In this document: positions 20,351 through 31,750 of the stretch, one piece after another
Layout: each line of letters opens with the position of its first letter
How positions within the stretch are numbered: position 1 is the stretch's first letter
From: Malania oleifera
Lineage: Eukaryota > Streptophyta > Magnoliopsida > Santalales > Ximeniaceae
DNA: 64,000 nucleotides
NCBI RefSeq assembly: GCF_029873635.1
Contig: NC_080417.1
Span: 33,158,214-33,222,213 of the forward strand
Direction: 5' to 3'
The notes under the pieces: model-generated
Told to the model about the DNA's origin: nothing
The model's database searches: none
The model's input: only the letters and a program-made list of their open reading frames with translations
Made by a program: the position numbers and the translations under genes

Positions 20351-22413
20351 TCATTTTTTGTTCATCTTAATTCGTGGCAGTACCGTTGTTCAACTGAACC
20401 AACACCTGCATGATCCATAAAAAATTTCTCAGTATACATATATACCAGTCATGAATTAGTACTGATTAATATGTCATATTTTTAATGTTTCTTCCCAGTG
20501 GTTCTGTTTAGATGGAAAGGTTTTTGGGGGAAAATAGTTTCTGGTGTAAAAAGTAATACTTTTCTCCCATTCGGGACATTTTTTAATTCATTTTTCAAAC
20601 AATCCATCGATATGGGTAGAACCATAAAGTAGTTGTTTACCTTTTTTTTTTTTTAATAATAGTAATCCCAACTGGGCTGGAGGGCCAAGTTGGCATACTC
20701 CAGGGTCTAGTTGCACTTTAATTCCTACCAGTGACTAGCTAATGGGACTAAATTTGAATTCGCGGCCAGAAATGTGTGTATGTGGAGAAATAATGGGAGG
20801 GGGTGTGGCAACCCTTTTGTTCCATTTGATTTAAGGAAATATTGTTGTATAGAAATATAATGGATTACAAAAGATCGATAATGTATTTTATGGTAACTGA
20901 CCATGCAAAAATTAGTGTTATTCCAACTGATACATAATGATGTGGGAATAGACATTGTGAAATTTAGGTAGTTACTTGAGTTTATTCTATATTAGCTGGA
21001 ATAACACAAACTGTTGCGTGGTCACATCACTTTGTTTTTTCTTTTCCCGTATGTGTGTGTGTGTAAGAACACCGCCACCTTTTTTTGTTATGAACACCGT
21101 TAGATTCCCATACAATATTTATTTTATTCTCATCATATTCTGTTTCAACTTTCATGAACCAAATGTAGCGCTAGGGCTGACTCATGCTTTGGAGAGCCAA
21201 CATGGGGGAACCAGTCGAAATAAATTTGCGGACTAAGGGTCCTACCTTGGGGTTCAATGCTGGAGCTGCAGGTGCTTTCCCAAGGGGGTTGTGTCTTTGC
21301 CCAATTGCAGTCCCTTTGAGGGCTGGTGTTACATTAGAAAATCAGAAATCAAATGCACTAGTGCATGCACAAACATACTCTTGTTAAGACAAATTCTCCC
21401 CTATCTCAGTGTTCAAACATATTTACAAAGAATCACTTCTATGATGGAGCCCAGCCAATGCTGTTGATTGTTTACTAATTACACATTTGAAAACAATCCA
21501 AATATCCTATTTCAGGTGATAACCCTTTTAAGGCATAGGAATTTTTATTTGCAGAATACAAATTTCGGAGAGTAATTTTAGAAGAAAAATGAATGCAGCG
21601 AGATAACGGAGAAAGAACAGGAAGAAAAAAGATGTATTTTCTGCTTTGCATGCTAGTGCTTAAATTGAGTAGAAACACTTTCTCATTCAATATATATGTT
21701 TTGACGAATTTTTTTTAAAAAAATATTGCTTATTTTTCTCTAGAGATGTGTCCGTGCAAATTTAAAGTTGAATTCTCCTTGTAACAGTCCACTTGCATAT
21801 TTAAATTCTAGATTATATATAGCAAAACAGACAACCCAGATTGTAAAACGGATAATCAAAATTAGTAAAAATGTGAACCAAAATAGAATAGGCCAAAGCT
21901 ACTCTTGGTCCTTGCATCATGCATGATGCAAACATCCAAAGTGTCAAGTGCTCCACTAAAGTGAAACAATACTGCACTAGTGCCCTATAGCCCATGCTGC
22001 ACATGCACAAGTGGTGTTGCTTGGTGTAGAGCTACAGTGGGCTGTACATGGATAGACCCATAAATTACAAACAATAAGGGGCGAACACTTTTAGATATGT
22101 ATTCCTTTTTCTAAATTTCAAATGTGGGAACTTTCCATGCATGTCTCTTAAAGGTATGATGTGTGTTGTGTGGTTTTGGAAACCCCAATGAAACGACCCA
22201 ATAATTTTGAAAATTTTTTAATATGTTATTGAGCTGGAAGCTTAAAATAAAGGGTTATAAGCCAAATCTAGTGATGCCCTAGCCTTTTGATATTCAAATT
22301 CATGATTTTTAATCCACCAAACCATATAGGAGCACCCCTCATCACTAAAGTTTGATGGTTTTTGAAAAAAAATTTATGAACCCTTTTCGTGTGATTTTTC
22401 AGGGATATCTTTT
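20351..22413 (+). other. Intron-like sequence, no supported gene
   Basis: AT-rich sequence between the copia LTR fragment and the next transposon. It holds a short GT run (about 21,050-21,062) and T/A homopolymers. Open frames of 60-90 codons exist (for example 21,184-21,387) but show no recognisable domain or codon signal. I would not call them genes. If the 5' exon proposed at 18,840-19,271 is right, this is intron. Confidence 0.5.
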
Positions 22414-23514
22414 AGGGGGAAATACACTTACACCACCTAAACTATACCATTGACTGCAAATGCCCCCTCAAACTTCTAGAAGTGACACTTACATCCAAAC
22501 CTATCTTCATGGTTGTAAAAAGCTCCTTCCGCTAGCAAAAAATAGTTAAATCTAATAGATATTGTAATACATATGGCAAATGAATGGTTAATAATTTTTT
22601 AAGACAAAATTGCCCTTATAAGCCTAAGGAATTTTACTATGAATAAATTTTATGGAATGAGGGTGGCAAAATGCCCCTAAGGGAAAAAAAAAAAGACAAG
22701 AAATCATTTTGGGGCGTGGACGACCAAAAAACCAAAAGAAATAATGCATTAAAAACATATAAAAATTAATTGAACTCTTAAGAATAAAAAAAGGATAAAA
22801 ATTTGAGGAATTAAATAATTAATTCTATAAAATAAAAATAAACCATATCCTCATTACATGGGGTACTATAGTATATATATTCATTAATAAAATAGCATAT
22901 ACTATATATTGCAATTTTTGCTTATTCAGATAACATATATCTTATGAATTATTATAAAAAAAAAAAGGGCACTCCAGTGCACTAAGCTTCCGCGTATGTG
23001 GGGTTCGGGGAAGGGGCGGACCACAATGGGTCTATAGTACACAACCTTACCTTGCATTTTTGCAAGAGACTGTTTCCACCCCTCGAACCCGTGACCTCTA
23101 GGTCACATGGCGACAACCTTACTATTGCGCCTAAGCTCCCTTTCTTATGAATTATTATATTTTCTAAAAAATTTAATTGAAGAAATAATTTAACTTAATA
23201 AATGAAATAATTTTTTATTTATTCATAAAATTTAATGCATTTTGTATATAGTGAAAATAAGTGATATTTGAAACTTCACAACAATTCTCGTAGTCCTGTA
23301 GTTGTTTGATTCTTGCTGTTGAGAAGTTGCTACCAAGTTAAATAGAGTGAAATTAAAATAAAAGGGTATAAAAGTATGTTTATTATTTCAATTAACGGAT
23401 GTTAACTTTGTTACCCCTTCGATAGTCTAGGGGGTGTAAGTGTTGTTCTTAAACGTTTAAGGGGACATTTGTAACGGATGGTATAGTTTAGCGGGTGTAA
23501 GTTTATTTTTCCCT
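22414..23514. mobile_element. MULE-like non-autonomous element, about 1.1 kb
   Basis: The ends are inverted repeats of roughly 90-100 bases: AGGGGGAAATACACTTACACC at the left pairs with AGGGAAAAATAAACTTACACC read from the right, continuing through CTAAACTATACCAT and AAATG.CCCCT.AAAC. There is no transposase. Flanking 9-mers (ATATCTTTT and ATCCTTTAT) match only partly. An Au SINE is nested inside, so this element is older than that insertion. Confidence 0.65.
22957..23143 (-). mobile_element. Au-type SINE with perfect 16-bp target duplication
   Basis: The minus strand matches the plant Au SINE family as I know it: GGGAGCTTAGGCGCAATAGT (A box region), GTCACGGGTTCGAGG (B box), AAACAGTCTCTTGCAAAAATG, GTGGTCCGCCCCTTCCCCGA and a short T-run tail. 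Identical 16-base direct repeats CTTATGAATTATTATA flank it (22,941-22,956 and 23,144-23,159). It is transcribed by RNA polymerase III when active and mobilised by a LINE. The intact target duplication suggests a fairly recent insertion. Confidence 0.9.
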
Positions 23515-23818
23515 ATCCTTTATTTCATTTGTTTTTAGGGAATGAAAAATGGCCTTTTTATGATGCATCACAGCTGAAGACTTTGACTTCAATATGTAAC
23601 AAATTGGGCAGTTAGGTAATGTAAATGCATTAGCTAGTAAAATGGAAATGAGGCCATTTATGACATGCTGCTTGATTCAGTTTATTCTGAACAAGTGCCA
23701 AAGAAGGTCATTGAATTGATTCAAATACAATAAGACATGTACTTTATCCAATATATATATTTGTGTATGTATATGTGCGTGTATATTCTCAATTTTAAAA
23801 CTTTTTATTGGACCATAT
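23515..23818. other. No recognisable feature
   Basis: AT-rich sequence between two transposons with a short AT/GT-rich run (about 23,750-23,790). I see no gene or repeat boundary. Confidence 0.5.
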
Positions 23819-23990
23819 TGTTAGAGGTTATATATGTCTTTTAGTATTATTGTTATTCAGTGTGTTAGTATGTTAATTAGTGAGAGTTAGTAAGGGTATT
23901 ATTGTCATTAGAATGTGTTTAATTTGTATTATAAATAGAGCGTGAGACCAATCTTCAAGTTAGGTCATTCATTTTAATCAAATATTAACA

Positions 23991-24002
23991 TGGTCTCAGA
24001 GC
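23991..24002 (+). other. Primer binding site of the old copia element
   Basis: TGGTCTCAGAGC follows the LTR end directly. It differs by one base from the tRNA-iMet-complementary TGGTATCAGAGC used by the other elements in this window. Confidence 0.7.
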
Positions 24003-24612
24003 AAGATCCTATCTAAACCCTCTTTCCTTCAGCCGTCGCCGGAACCCGTGGTTGTTCTTCCCAAATCCATCTCCATCCCATACTAAATCACAAAACCAAC
24101 CATACACCCATAATTAGACCCCCCTGAAAACCCCGTCCACAAAATCCCATCGCTGGAGGGCACTCCACGCGCCCCCACGCGCTGGCGCGTGAGGGAATTT
24201 TCTTTTTTCTTCTGCAATGCTCTGATTCCTTCTTTAGACTATATTTTCAAGCGGTTAGGCATGTTTTTTGCTAAAAAGTTTAACCTTTTTCTACCATGCA
24301 CTTGCGGTATTCCATTAATTTCTGTTCAGGGTTTGTGAAAGCTTCATTGTGAGTTTTTTGGAGCTGTGGCAGCGTTCGTATGTTCAGTTGTGACGTTGTG
24401 TCAGTGCTATATCCATTGGTGAGTTGTTCACCTCGTGTGCGGTTGCGTTGATGCTTCACATGGTTTGTGATTGTTCCGGTTATTGATTGTTCTTCTTGTT
24501 TTTTTGTGTGGTTGCTGATTTGTGAGTGCTGTGGCAGCGCTATTTCTGTTGGTGAGTTGTTTACCTCACCCGTCCTTGTGTTGGTACTTCACATAATTTG
24601 TGATTGTCCTCA

Positions 24613-25850
24613 TTAGTTTTGATTGTTCTCGTTTTTGATGTGAGTGTTGAGATGGAATCTACGATAAGATGTTATAAGAAACATAGTTGGAAATGGGGTG
24701 TTGAGTACATGTGCGTCTACCTTTCCGAACAGCAATAGGAGGATCAACATTATGGGAAGTTTCATCATCAGACAAGGAAACCAAAGGTGTGGAAGTAGAA
24801 GATAGAGGGGACTCTTTTCCTTGTAGCTGCCGTCGTGAATACACCTGCACATTAGGATGATCAAGGCGATTAGAAGGACTCAAACTACTTGTAGACTTAG
24901 ATGGTTGGTTGGGCAAGGACAGCAACGTAGAAGCTGGAAGATTAGGCAAAGGAAAAGTCTCATTGAGCTCAGAAGCACTCAGTGACTGGGTGTAGTAAGG
25001 TGTAGACTCAAAGAAAGTAACATCGGCAGAAAAAAAGATGTGATGCAGCACAGGACTATGACAATGATATCCCTTTTGAGTATATGATTAGCCCATAAAG
25101 ACACATTTTATAGCACGGGGATCCAACTTATCCACCCTAGGAGTTGGTTGATGAACAAAGGACGCACCCAAATATACGAAGAGGAAGAGAAAATAAAGGC
25201 GAATTAGGAAAGAGAATGGAGTAGAGAATTTTACCACTAAGAACAGGGGATGACATTTTGATGATCAGATAACAAGCAGTACGTGCAACATCACTCCAAA
25301 ACACTTTAGGTACATGCATTTGATAAAGTAAAGTGCGAATGATTTCAACAAGATGTCTGGTTTTTTGCTTTGCAACACCATTTTGTTAAGGAGTGTGGGC
25401 ACAGGATGATTAATGAACTATACCACACTAAGTCATATAAGTAGTGAATTGTGCATTGAAAAACTCTTTAGCGTTATCTTTGAAGCATTAGAACTAGAAA
25501 ACCAAATTGAGTTTTATTTCAAAACAAAAGGCGCAAAATACCTGAAATAATTCAAAATAATCTTTTATTAAATATAACCAAGTCATTCTTGAATAATCAT
25601 CATCCACAAAGGCTACAAAGTACCGGAAACCCAACTTGGCAACAACCCTACTAGGACCCCAGACATTTGAATGAACTAACATAAAAGGATTTGTAGCCAG
25701 TTTATTGACCCGAGAAGTGAAAGAAACACGATGGTGCTTTTCCAACTGACAAGACTCGCAATCGAGACCAAACACAAAATTCAGACTAGGAACAAGACAT
25801 TTTATCTTTTCCATTAAAGGATGACCTAGCTTCCTGAGTCCATAAATAGG
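24613..25850 (-). pseudogene. Minus-strand copia pol fragment (GAG-pre-integrase, integrase, linker)
   Basis: Read right to left: LDCESCQLEKHHRVSF (zinc-binding end of integrase N-domain), PFMLVHSNVWGPSRV and YFVAFVDDDYSRMTWLY (integrase core, first Asp changed in HSNVWGP), then MHVPKVFWSDVARTACYLI (integrase C-part), then the Ser/Pro-rich linker with TCTQHPISNYVSY that precedes copia reverse transcriptase. It ends at about 24,650 before reverse transcriptase. It lies inverted inside the plus-strand copia. Confidence 0.8.
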
Positions 25851-25859
25851 TAATCAATC

Positions 25860-26172
25860 CTTTCGTGTTAGTTCATTTAGATATTTGGAGCCTTGGTCAT
25901 GTTATGTCAAAGTTGGGGTTTTGATGGTTTGTTCCAATTATCAATGATTGCTCAAGGATGCTTTGGATCTATTTAATGAAAGATTGGTTAGAGTTGTTTA
26001 ATATCTTTTACGCCTTCTATTCTCAAATGAGGACTTAGTTTAATGCAAAACACCTTGTCGTGAGAATGATAAGGAGTACTTTAGTACCCAATTCACTATC
26101 CATATGCTTAACTTTGGTACGATCCATCAGTCATTTTGTGTTTGCCTCCACACCAGATGGAGTTGTAGAAGG
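25860..26172 (+). pseudogene. Copia integrase remnant, plus strand
   Basis: The plus strand gives LVHLDIWSLGHVMSKLGF, a stop, then WFVPIINDCSRMLWIYLMKDW and STPDGVVEG, aligning with copia integrase core. It has stops and a divergent catalytic region. It is cut at about 26,173, where the LINE begins, and resumes at about 27,460. Confidence 0.65.
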
Positions 26173-26179
26173 GAAAAAA

Positions 26180-27433
26180 AGGTGTATTCTCTAAGTTGTG
26201 CCCTATTTCAGTTGAACAAAGATTAAGGTTAGAAACAAAGATCTTAGAAAATCAATTTGGTTTTATGCTTGGGAGATCTACCACGGAAGCAATTTATCTT
26301 TTAAGAAGATTAATGGAAAAGTTTAGGGAAAAGAAGAGGGACTTGCATATGATATTTATTGACCTTGAGAAAACATATGATAGGATACCTAGGGAAGTTC
26401 TATGGTGGGTTTTAGAAAAAAAGGTGTATGTTGTAGGTATACTGATGTCACTAAGGATATGTACGATGGAGTAATGACTAGTGTAAGGACTATAGATGGA
26501 GAAACTAGAGATTTTTCAATTACCATAGGTGTATATCAAGGATCTGCTTTGAGTCCTTGTCTTTTTGCTTTAGTGTTGGACCAATTGACTAAGAGGAGGT
26601 TCCATTGTGTATGTTGTTTGCAGATGATATTGTATTAATTGACGAAACTAGGGACGGAGTAGAGACTGAGTTAGAATTATGGAGAGAAGCTTTGGAATCT
26701 AGAGGCTTTAGGATAAGTAGAAATAAAACAGAATATATGAAATGTAATTTTAGTAATGATAGGAGGAATATTGGAGACAAAGTTAAACTTGATGATGAAG
26801 AAATAAATAGCACTTGTAGATTTCGATACCTTGGATCTATTATGCAAGCTGAAGGAGAAATTGAAGATGATGTAATGCATAGAGTTAAAGCAGGTTGGGA
26901 AAAATGAAGAAGTGCTTCAAGTGTGCTATGTGATCGTAGAATACCCTTAAAATTGAAAGAGAAGTTTTATAGGACAGTTATAAGATCAGCTATGAAATAT
27001 GGATCGGAATGTTGGGCGACGAAGAAACATAATATCCAAAAAGTGAAAATTGCCGAGATGAGAATGCTTAGATGGATGAGTGGTATAACATTGAAAGATA
27101 AATTAAGGAATGAACATATTCGTGGTAAGTTAGGTGTAGCTCTTATAGAAGATAAGACAAGGGAGGGACGACTCAGACGGTATGGACACTTGCAACGTAG
27201 GCCACATAGTGCCCCTATGAGGAAGAGTGACTTAGTTATTGTGGAGGGCAATAGAAGGGGTGGGGGTAGGCCTAAAATAACTTGGGAGGAGATAGTGAGT
27301 AAGGATTTAATATCTTTGAATCTATCAAAAGAAATGGTTCATGATCGCATAAATTGGTAGAAAAGGATTCATATAGCCGACCCCACTTAGTGGGACTAAG
27401 GCTTGGTTTTGTTGTTGTGTTGTTGTTGTTATC
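26180..27433 (+). mobile_element. 5'-truncated RTE-clade LINE
   Basis: The plus strand encodes, with two or three frame breaks, an RTE-type reverse transcriptase: LENQFGFMLGRSTTEAI, MIFIDLEKTYDRIPRE, GVYQGSALSPCLFALVLD, CMLFADDIVLIDE (catalytic FADD intact), LEDDVMHRVKAGW-like text and the conserved C-terminal region WATKKHNIQKVKIAEMRMLR and GRPKITWEE. It ends with CCCCACTTAGTGGGACTAAG and a TTG-repeat tail (27,405-27,431), the usual 3' end of plant RTE elements. The endonuclease and 5' part are missing, as is common in LINE copies. Confidence 0.85.
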
Positions 27434-27459
27434 ATTTTTTATTTTTATTTTTTTTGAAA

Positions 27460-28600
27460 TGATGTTTTGCTCATTGTTTGCTCTCTTGTCTTCTATTTTT
27501 CGGTGGTAAAATACCCTATTCAATTTTCTTCCTAAAGGCTACTTGTCTAACTTCCTCCCCATATATATTTTGGTGTGTCCTTTGTCCGTTAGTTAAGTCT
27601 AGGAATGAGTAAGTTGGATCCTTGTGCTATCAATGTATTTTTTTGGGGTTATTCTTATGCTCAAAAGGGATATTGATGTTATAGGCCAATTTTGCACTGA
27701 TTCTTTGCCACTATTGACATTACCTTCATTGAGTCTTAATGATACTATTCTAATTCCTAAAGCCTTGTTGATATCCCTAATCTTCTAGACCCTAACCTAT
27801 TATCTTTACCCAATCTTTGTTGTATCTACATCTTGTTTGATTCCTTCTCATTGTTTGGACTTTCATAATTTGTAGGTGTACACATGACAACGACTCAAAG
27901 GATGAGAACCGCCTTGAGCTTCTACTTCTAAGCCTTTGGTTTCCTCATCTGGTGATCCTATTTCCATGTTGATCTCCTATTATTGTTTAGAAACATAAAT
28001 GCGCTTGTGCCAACATCATATCTCTATTACCCTTGTAATATTGTTTTGTTAGTACTCTATCAGTGCTCTTCGTAAGTTTGTCGTTGAAGCCTTGCCCCAT
28101 TTTAGGTGGAGGAATGTAATGGCTGAAGAGATGCATGCATTATAGGATAATGGCACTTGCAATTGGTATCTTTTCCTGAATAGTCTATAGTTGGCTGTAT
28201 ATGGTTAATGTCAATCTTGATGGTTCATTTGAAGGTCTGCCTTGTTGCTAAAGGATTGGTGTATGGTTTGTATTTTTTTGACACATTCTCCTACTTGCCA
28301 AACTTTGGAATGTAATGACCAAAGAGATGTGTGCATTATAGGATACACTTGCAATTGGTATCTATTCCTGATGACTCTATAGTTGGCTATGTATGGCGAA
28401 GGTCAATCCAAATGGTTCATTTGAAGGTCTGCCTTGTTGCTAAAGGACAAGTGTATGATTTGTATTATTTTGACACATTCTCCCTAGTTGCCAAACTTGT
28501 CTCAGTTCATTTGTTCATCTCCTTAGCCATCATTTGTCGTTGTCCTTTGCATCAGTTAGAAGTACCATTCGTACACATAAGAATCCCCTTCGTTACATGA
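27460..28600 (+). pseudogene. Copia integrase C-part and reverse transcriptase N-part, plus strand
   Basis: Readable pieces are GGKIPYSIFLPK (integrase C-region), KLDPCAINVFFWGYSYAQKGY (the conserved FLGYS region) and, after stops, LKVCLVAKGQVYDLYYFDTFS and VAKLVSVHLFISLA (reverse transcriptase start, normally VAKG...YFETFSPVAKL). The reverse transcriptase start occurs twice because of a local tandem duplication (28,104-28,495). Confidence 0.7.
28104..28495 (+). repeat. Tandem duplication of about 195 bp in the copia RT region
   Basis: The segment GGAATGTAATGGCTGAAGAG to TGCCAAACTT is followed at once by a second copy starting GGAATGTAATGACCAAAGAG. They share most positions, including GGTTCATTTGAAGGTCTGCC, with small indels. 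Both encode the same start of reverse transcriptase. Confidence 0.75.
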
Positions 28601-28989
28601 TTTCTTCTTCATATGGATAGATATAGGATCTTTGGGGCAATTACTTAGAAGTACATTTTGTGTAACAATCCTTCTTGGAATCCCTTGATCCTAAAACAAT
28701 CTTACTGCATGGTGATCTTCTGGAGGAGGTTTATATGGAGTAACCTCTTGGGTTTGCTGCTCAAGGGAGTTGGGATTAGTGTGTTGGGTCAAGAAATCCT
28801 TGTATGGTCTTAAGTAGTGTCCTAGTCCTAGAGCTTGATTTAGTCAATTTAGTGCCGTAGTACTTGAGTTTGGTCTTCATCGGTGTGTGGTCTTATAAGC
28901 GTAGCAATTTCTACATACTAAATTTCAGACAAAAACTTTAGGGCCGTTAAAATACTTTTTGGGTATGGAATCCAGATTTTGTATGGGGA

Positions 28990-29700
28990 TCCTTTAGCCA
29001 CACAGAAAGTATGTTCTATACCTTTTAGAGGAGACTGGTTTGTTGGGATCCAAACTTGTGGATACACCCATGGATCCTAATAACAAATTAGCTCTTGATG
29101 TGGGTGATTTCTTGGCTGACCTTGGATGATAGCAATGGTTATTTAAACTTTGAACTATCTTATAGTCACTCAATCGGATATGTCTTTCACAAGATGTGTT
29201 GTAGGCCAAGTTCTTGATTCTCTGAGATCAAGTCAGTGGGATGCAGTCATTCATATCTTAAAGATGCCTCAAAGGTGCATCTGAGAGGTTTCCTTTACCA
29301 AGATCAGGGTCACACTCACATTCAAGAATTTACAGGTGCAGATTGGGCTATTCGAGCATTGTGTTTTTGTTGATGGTAACTTGGTATCGTGAATAGTAAG
29401 AAATAAGCTGTGGTGGCTTGATCAAGTGCTGATTTAGATTATCGAGCCATGGCACACTCTACATGGGAGCTTGTTTGGCAATAGAACATGTTGGGAGAAC
29501 TAGGTTTTCTTGATACTTAGCCTACAGAGTTGATGTGTGATAATTAAGCTATTATTCATATTGCCTTCAATAGTCCTACATAGCGGATGAAGCACATAGA
29601 ACTTGATTGTCACTTTGTTTGGTGTAAACTTGTGCAGAACTTCATTACAACCACTTATGTGAAAAGTCATTGCTGATTTTTCACTAAAGCCTTTTATTTT
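28990..29700 (+). pseudogene. Copia reverse transcriptase end and RNase H remnant
   Basis: Plus-strand pieces include WDAVIHILK, FTGADWA, SSADLDYRAMAHSTWELVW and MKHIELDCHFVW, matching the copia segment before and through RNase H (compare SSAEAE and KHVEVDRHFI in the copia at 31,751). Stops and frameshifts are numerous. A G-rich homopolymer (about 29,706-29,718) and the polypurine tract follow. Confidence 0.7.
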
Positions 29701-29934
29701 GTTTTGGGGGGGGGGGGGGTGGGGTTGTGTTAAATGTAACAAGCTCAGAGCATATGATATCCATGCTTCAGCTTGAGGGGTTGCTGCTGTGTGTTGCTGC
29801 TATTTTAGTTAGTGTGAGTTAGTAAGGGTAGTATGGTCATTGTATGTACTTGTCTCACATTATAAGTAGAGGGAGAGACCTAGCGTTGTGATCATGTTAT
29901 CCGATTTACTTAGTATGCTTAACATTTGCCACAC

Positions 29935-30208
29935 ATGTGATTTCATCATTTTAATATGTGCTCTATTGTTTAGCACTTCGATTATATTAGTATACTTATC
30001 TTTTGTTGTTTCCAAAAATAAATAGATCATGGTCCAGAGTATATTGCATGTATATGTTCTCCTGTAAACAACTCTTGTAGATTGCTTGTATGTGGCATTT
30101 CATGCTTTTAAGAGAAATGTATTTACCTTTCAACTTCATCGTCATATAAATTTGTATTGGTTATTTGAACAATGCTTCTTCGGATTTAAAAAGAATAGGA
30201 AAAACTAA
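29935..30208. other. No recognisable feature
   Basis: AT-rich sequence between the old copia and the next DNA transposon; nothing identifiable. Confidence 0.5.
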
Positions 30209-31086
30209 GGGGCCGTTGGTATCATTGTTAATAAATTATGAAAACGAAAACCAGAAACAAAAATTAAAAACTAGAAACTGAAATTAAAAATTTAAAAGCA
30301 GTAACCTGTTTGGTTAATATTTCCAAAACTAAAACAAATTAAAAACTTGATTAAGCAATTGCTTATTTTTGTCCTTGGATCAAATAATAGTTACAAAATA
30401 TGATTAGAATAATAAAACTACAAAGTATTATAGATTACAAATACTATAATAAAAAAAGTGATTATAATTATTTTTCTTAATTATTATATTTCAAAATTCA
30501 CTTTATAAGAACAATCATATTGTACATGACTACTGAAATATAGTAAAAATATTTTGTACATGGCTTTAATTATTTTTTGTTCTTTTTTTTAAAATTTATG
30601 GGTATTTTTTATTTTTAATATATTTTAAATTCATTTGATTGAGGATGGGCCTTGGATCAACAGTAAGGTCGCTCCTTTGTGACTAGTTGGTCATGAGTTT
30701 GAGTAAAGGAAACAGCCTCTACGCATTGAAGCAAGGTTACTGTGGCGACTCTCCCTAGCCTTGCAAAGCGGGGGAGCCTTGTGGCCTGGGGATGCCTTTT
30801 TTAAAAATTCATATTATCATTTTATTTTAATTTTAATTTAAAAATTATGGATAAAATGAATGATTAAATCCAAAAATTTTAACCCTGGGTACTAAATATT
30901 CTGGCAATAAGTTGCCAACACAACTGAAAATCATAACGTTTGATTTTTTTTTTGTTGCAAATAGATGAAAACTGTCAAGAGAAACAGAGAACTTGCAATA
31001 TAAACAAACGCGATTTTATAATTAGTTTCCCACTGTATAGAATCGAAAACAAAAAACCAAAAACAGAAACAATGCTAAACAGGCCC
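30209..31086. mobile_element. PIF/Harbinger-like (Tourist) element, 878 bp
   Basis: It begins GGGGCCGTTGGTATCATTGTT and ends so that the reverse complement reads GGGCCTGTTTAGCATTGTTTC, flanked by TAA on both sides (30,206-30,208 and 31,087-31,089). A three-base TAA/TTA duplication and GGGCC-type ends are hallmarks of this superfamily. The interior is AT-rich, has no transposase and contains a SINE. Confidence 0.65.
30645..30802 (+). mobile_element. Divergent Au-like SINE
   Basis: The plus strand has GGGCCTTGGATCAACAGTAA, TTGGTCATGAGTTTGAGTA (degenerate B box), GGAAACAGCCTCT, a CCCTAGCCTTGCAAAGCGGG segment and a CTTTTTT tail. The order of motifs follows the SINE at 22,957-23,143 but identity is lower and the 3' half differs. 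It sits inside the PIF/Harbinger-like element. Confidence 0.6.
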
Positions 31087-31317
31087 TAATCTTTTTGAGT
31101 TTCAAGAATCAAGTTGTTTAGGTTTTATTTTATTCATTATTATTATATTCCTCAAATTCTGTCATTTTCTATTCTGGATTTGATAAATTTATAGCATTTT
31201 AATTTGATATAATTCTGTAAATGTTCATTCTTTTATTGTTTCTTTGATACAGTGAGGGTAGAGTTTTAGGCAAGGAACACGTAACTATAATTCAATTCAT
31301 GTCTTCATTTGCAGATA

Positions 31318-31393
31318 CAGGACAATTCCCTGTTAGATGGGGACTGATGTTGCTGTAATAATGGGAACAGTTCCATATCCTTGTGCTGTGAAG
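31318..31393 (+). CDS. PUB5: U-box E3 ligase, PUB5-like: coding exon 1
   Basis: The exon follows an acceptor (TTTGCAG) and starts coding at the ATG at 31,337. It encodes 19 residues, MGTDVAVIMG to PCAVK, and ends at a GT donor after 31,393 in phase 0. The short N-terminus beginning MGTD and ending in a VK-V junction with exon 2 matches my knowledge of the PUB5 group of plant U-box proteins. The protein is predicted to be an E3 ubiquitin ligase, with the U-box recruiting E2 and the ARM repeats the substrate; the target is unknown. Intron 1 is about 7 kb because of a copia insertion. Confidence 0.7.
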
Positions 31394-31750
31394 GTATAAA
31401 AGTTTCAAGTTAATTCCTCTTCTTGTGTTTTAAATGTTTGACACTGAATGTGGAGTTCAATTGATTATGTGACATCAAGATATTTCATTGACTGTAAGTG
31501 TAAGCAGAAGCTGTGAATCTTTTCTGCATTGATTTGTTCATATGTACATCCCAATATATAATACGATTACCTATTCTAAACAAAGAAACAGTTCCCTTAC
31601 TGAATAATATCAAATCCCCCATATTTACCCACGTTCCTAATTTGTGTATTATTTACAATGAAACTTGGGATTGGGATTTTAACACTCCCCCTCAAGTTGG
31701 ATCATAAATATTAATCATCTCAACTTGCTAATGAGATCATCAAAGTTCTG

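Larger units (their letters stand above)
23819..29934 (+). mobile_element. Old degenerate copia element, plus strand, with nested insertions
   Basis: The 5' LTR is 23,819-23,990 (TGTTAGAGG...TATTAACA) and is followed by a TGGTCTCAGAGC primer site (23,991-24,002). Plus-strand remnants of integrase, reverse transcriptase and RNase H follow in copia order, then a polypurine-like tract (CAGCTTGAGGGG, 29,769-29,780) and a 3' LTR (29,781-29,934). The two LTRs share GAGTTAGTAAGGGTA and TATAA.TAGAG but are strongly diverged, and flanking pentamers do not match. All coding parts are broken. A LINE and a minus-strand copia piece interrupt it. Confidence 0.75.

Noticed and set aside
20725..21387. Possible gene on either strand (frames of 67-86 codons)
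   Set aside because: No motif, no splice-consistent continuation and AT-rich intron-like composition.
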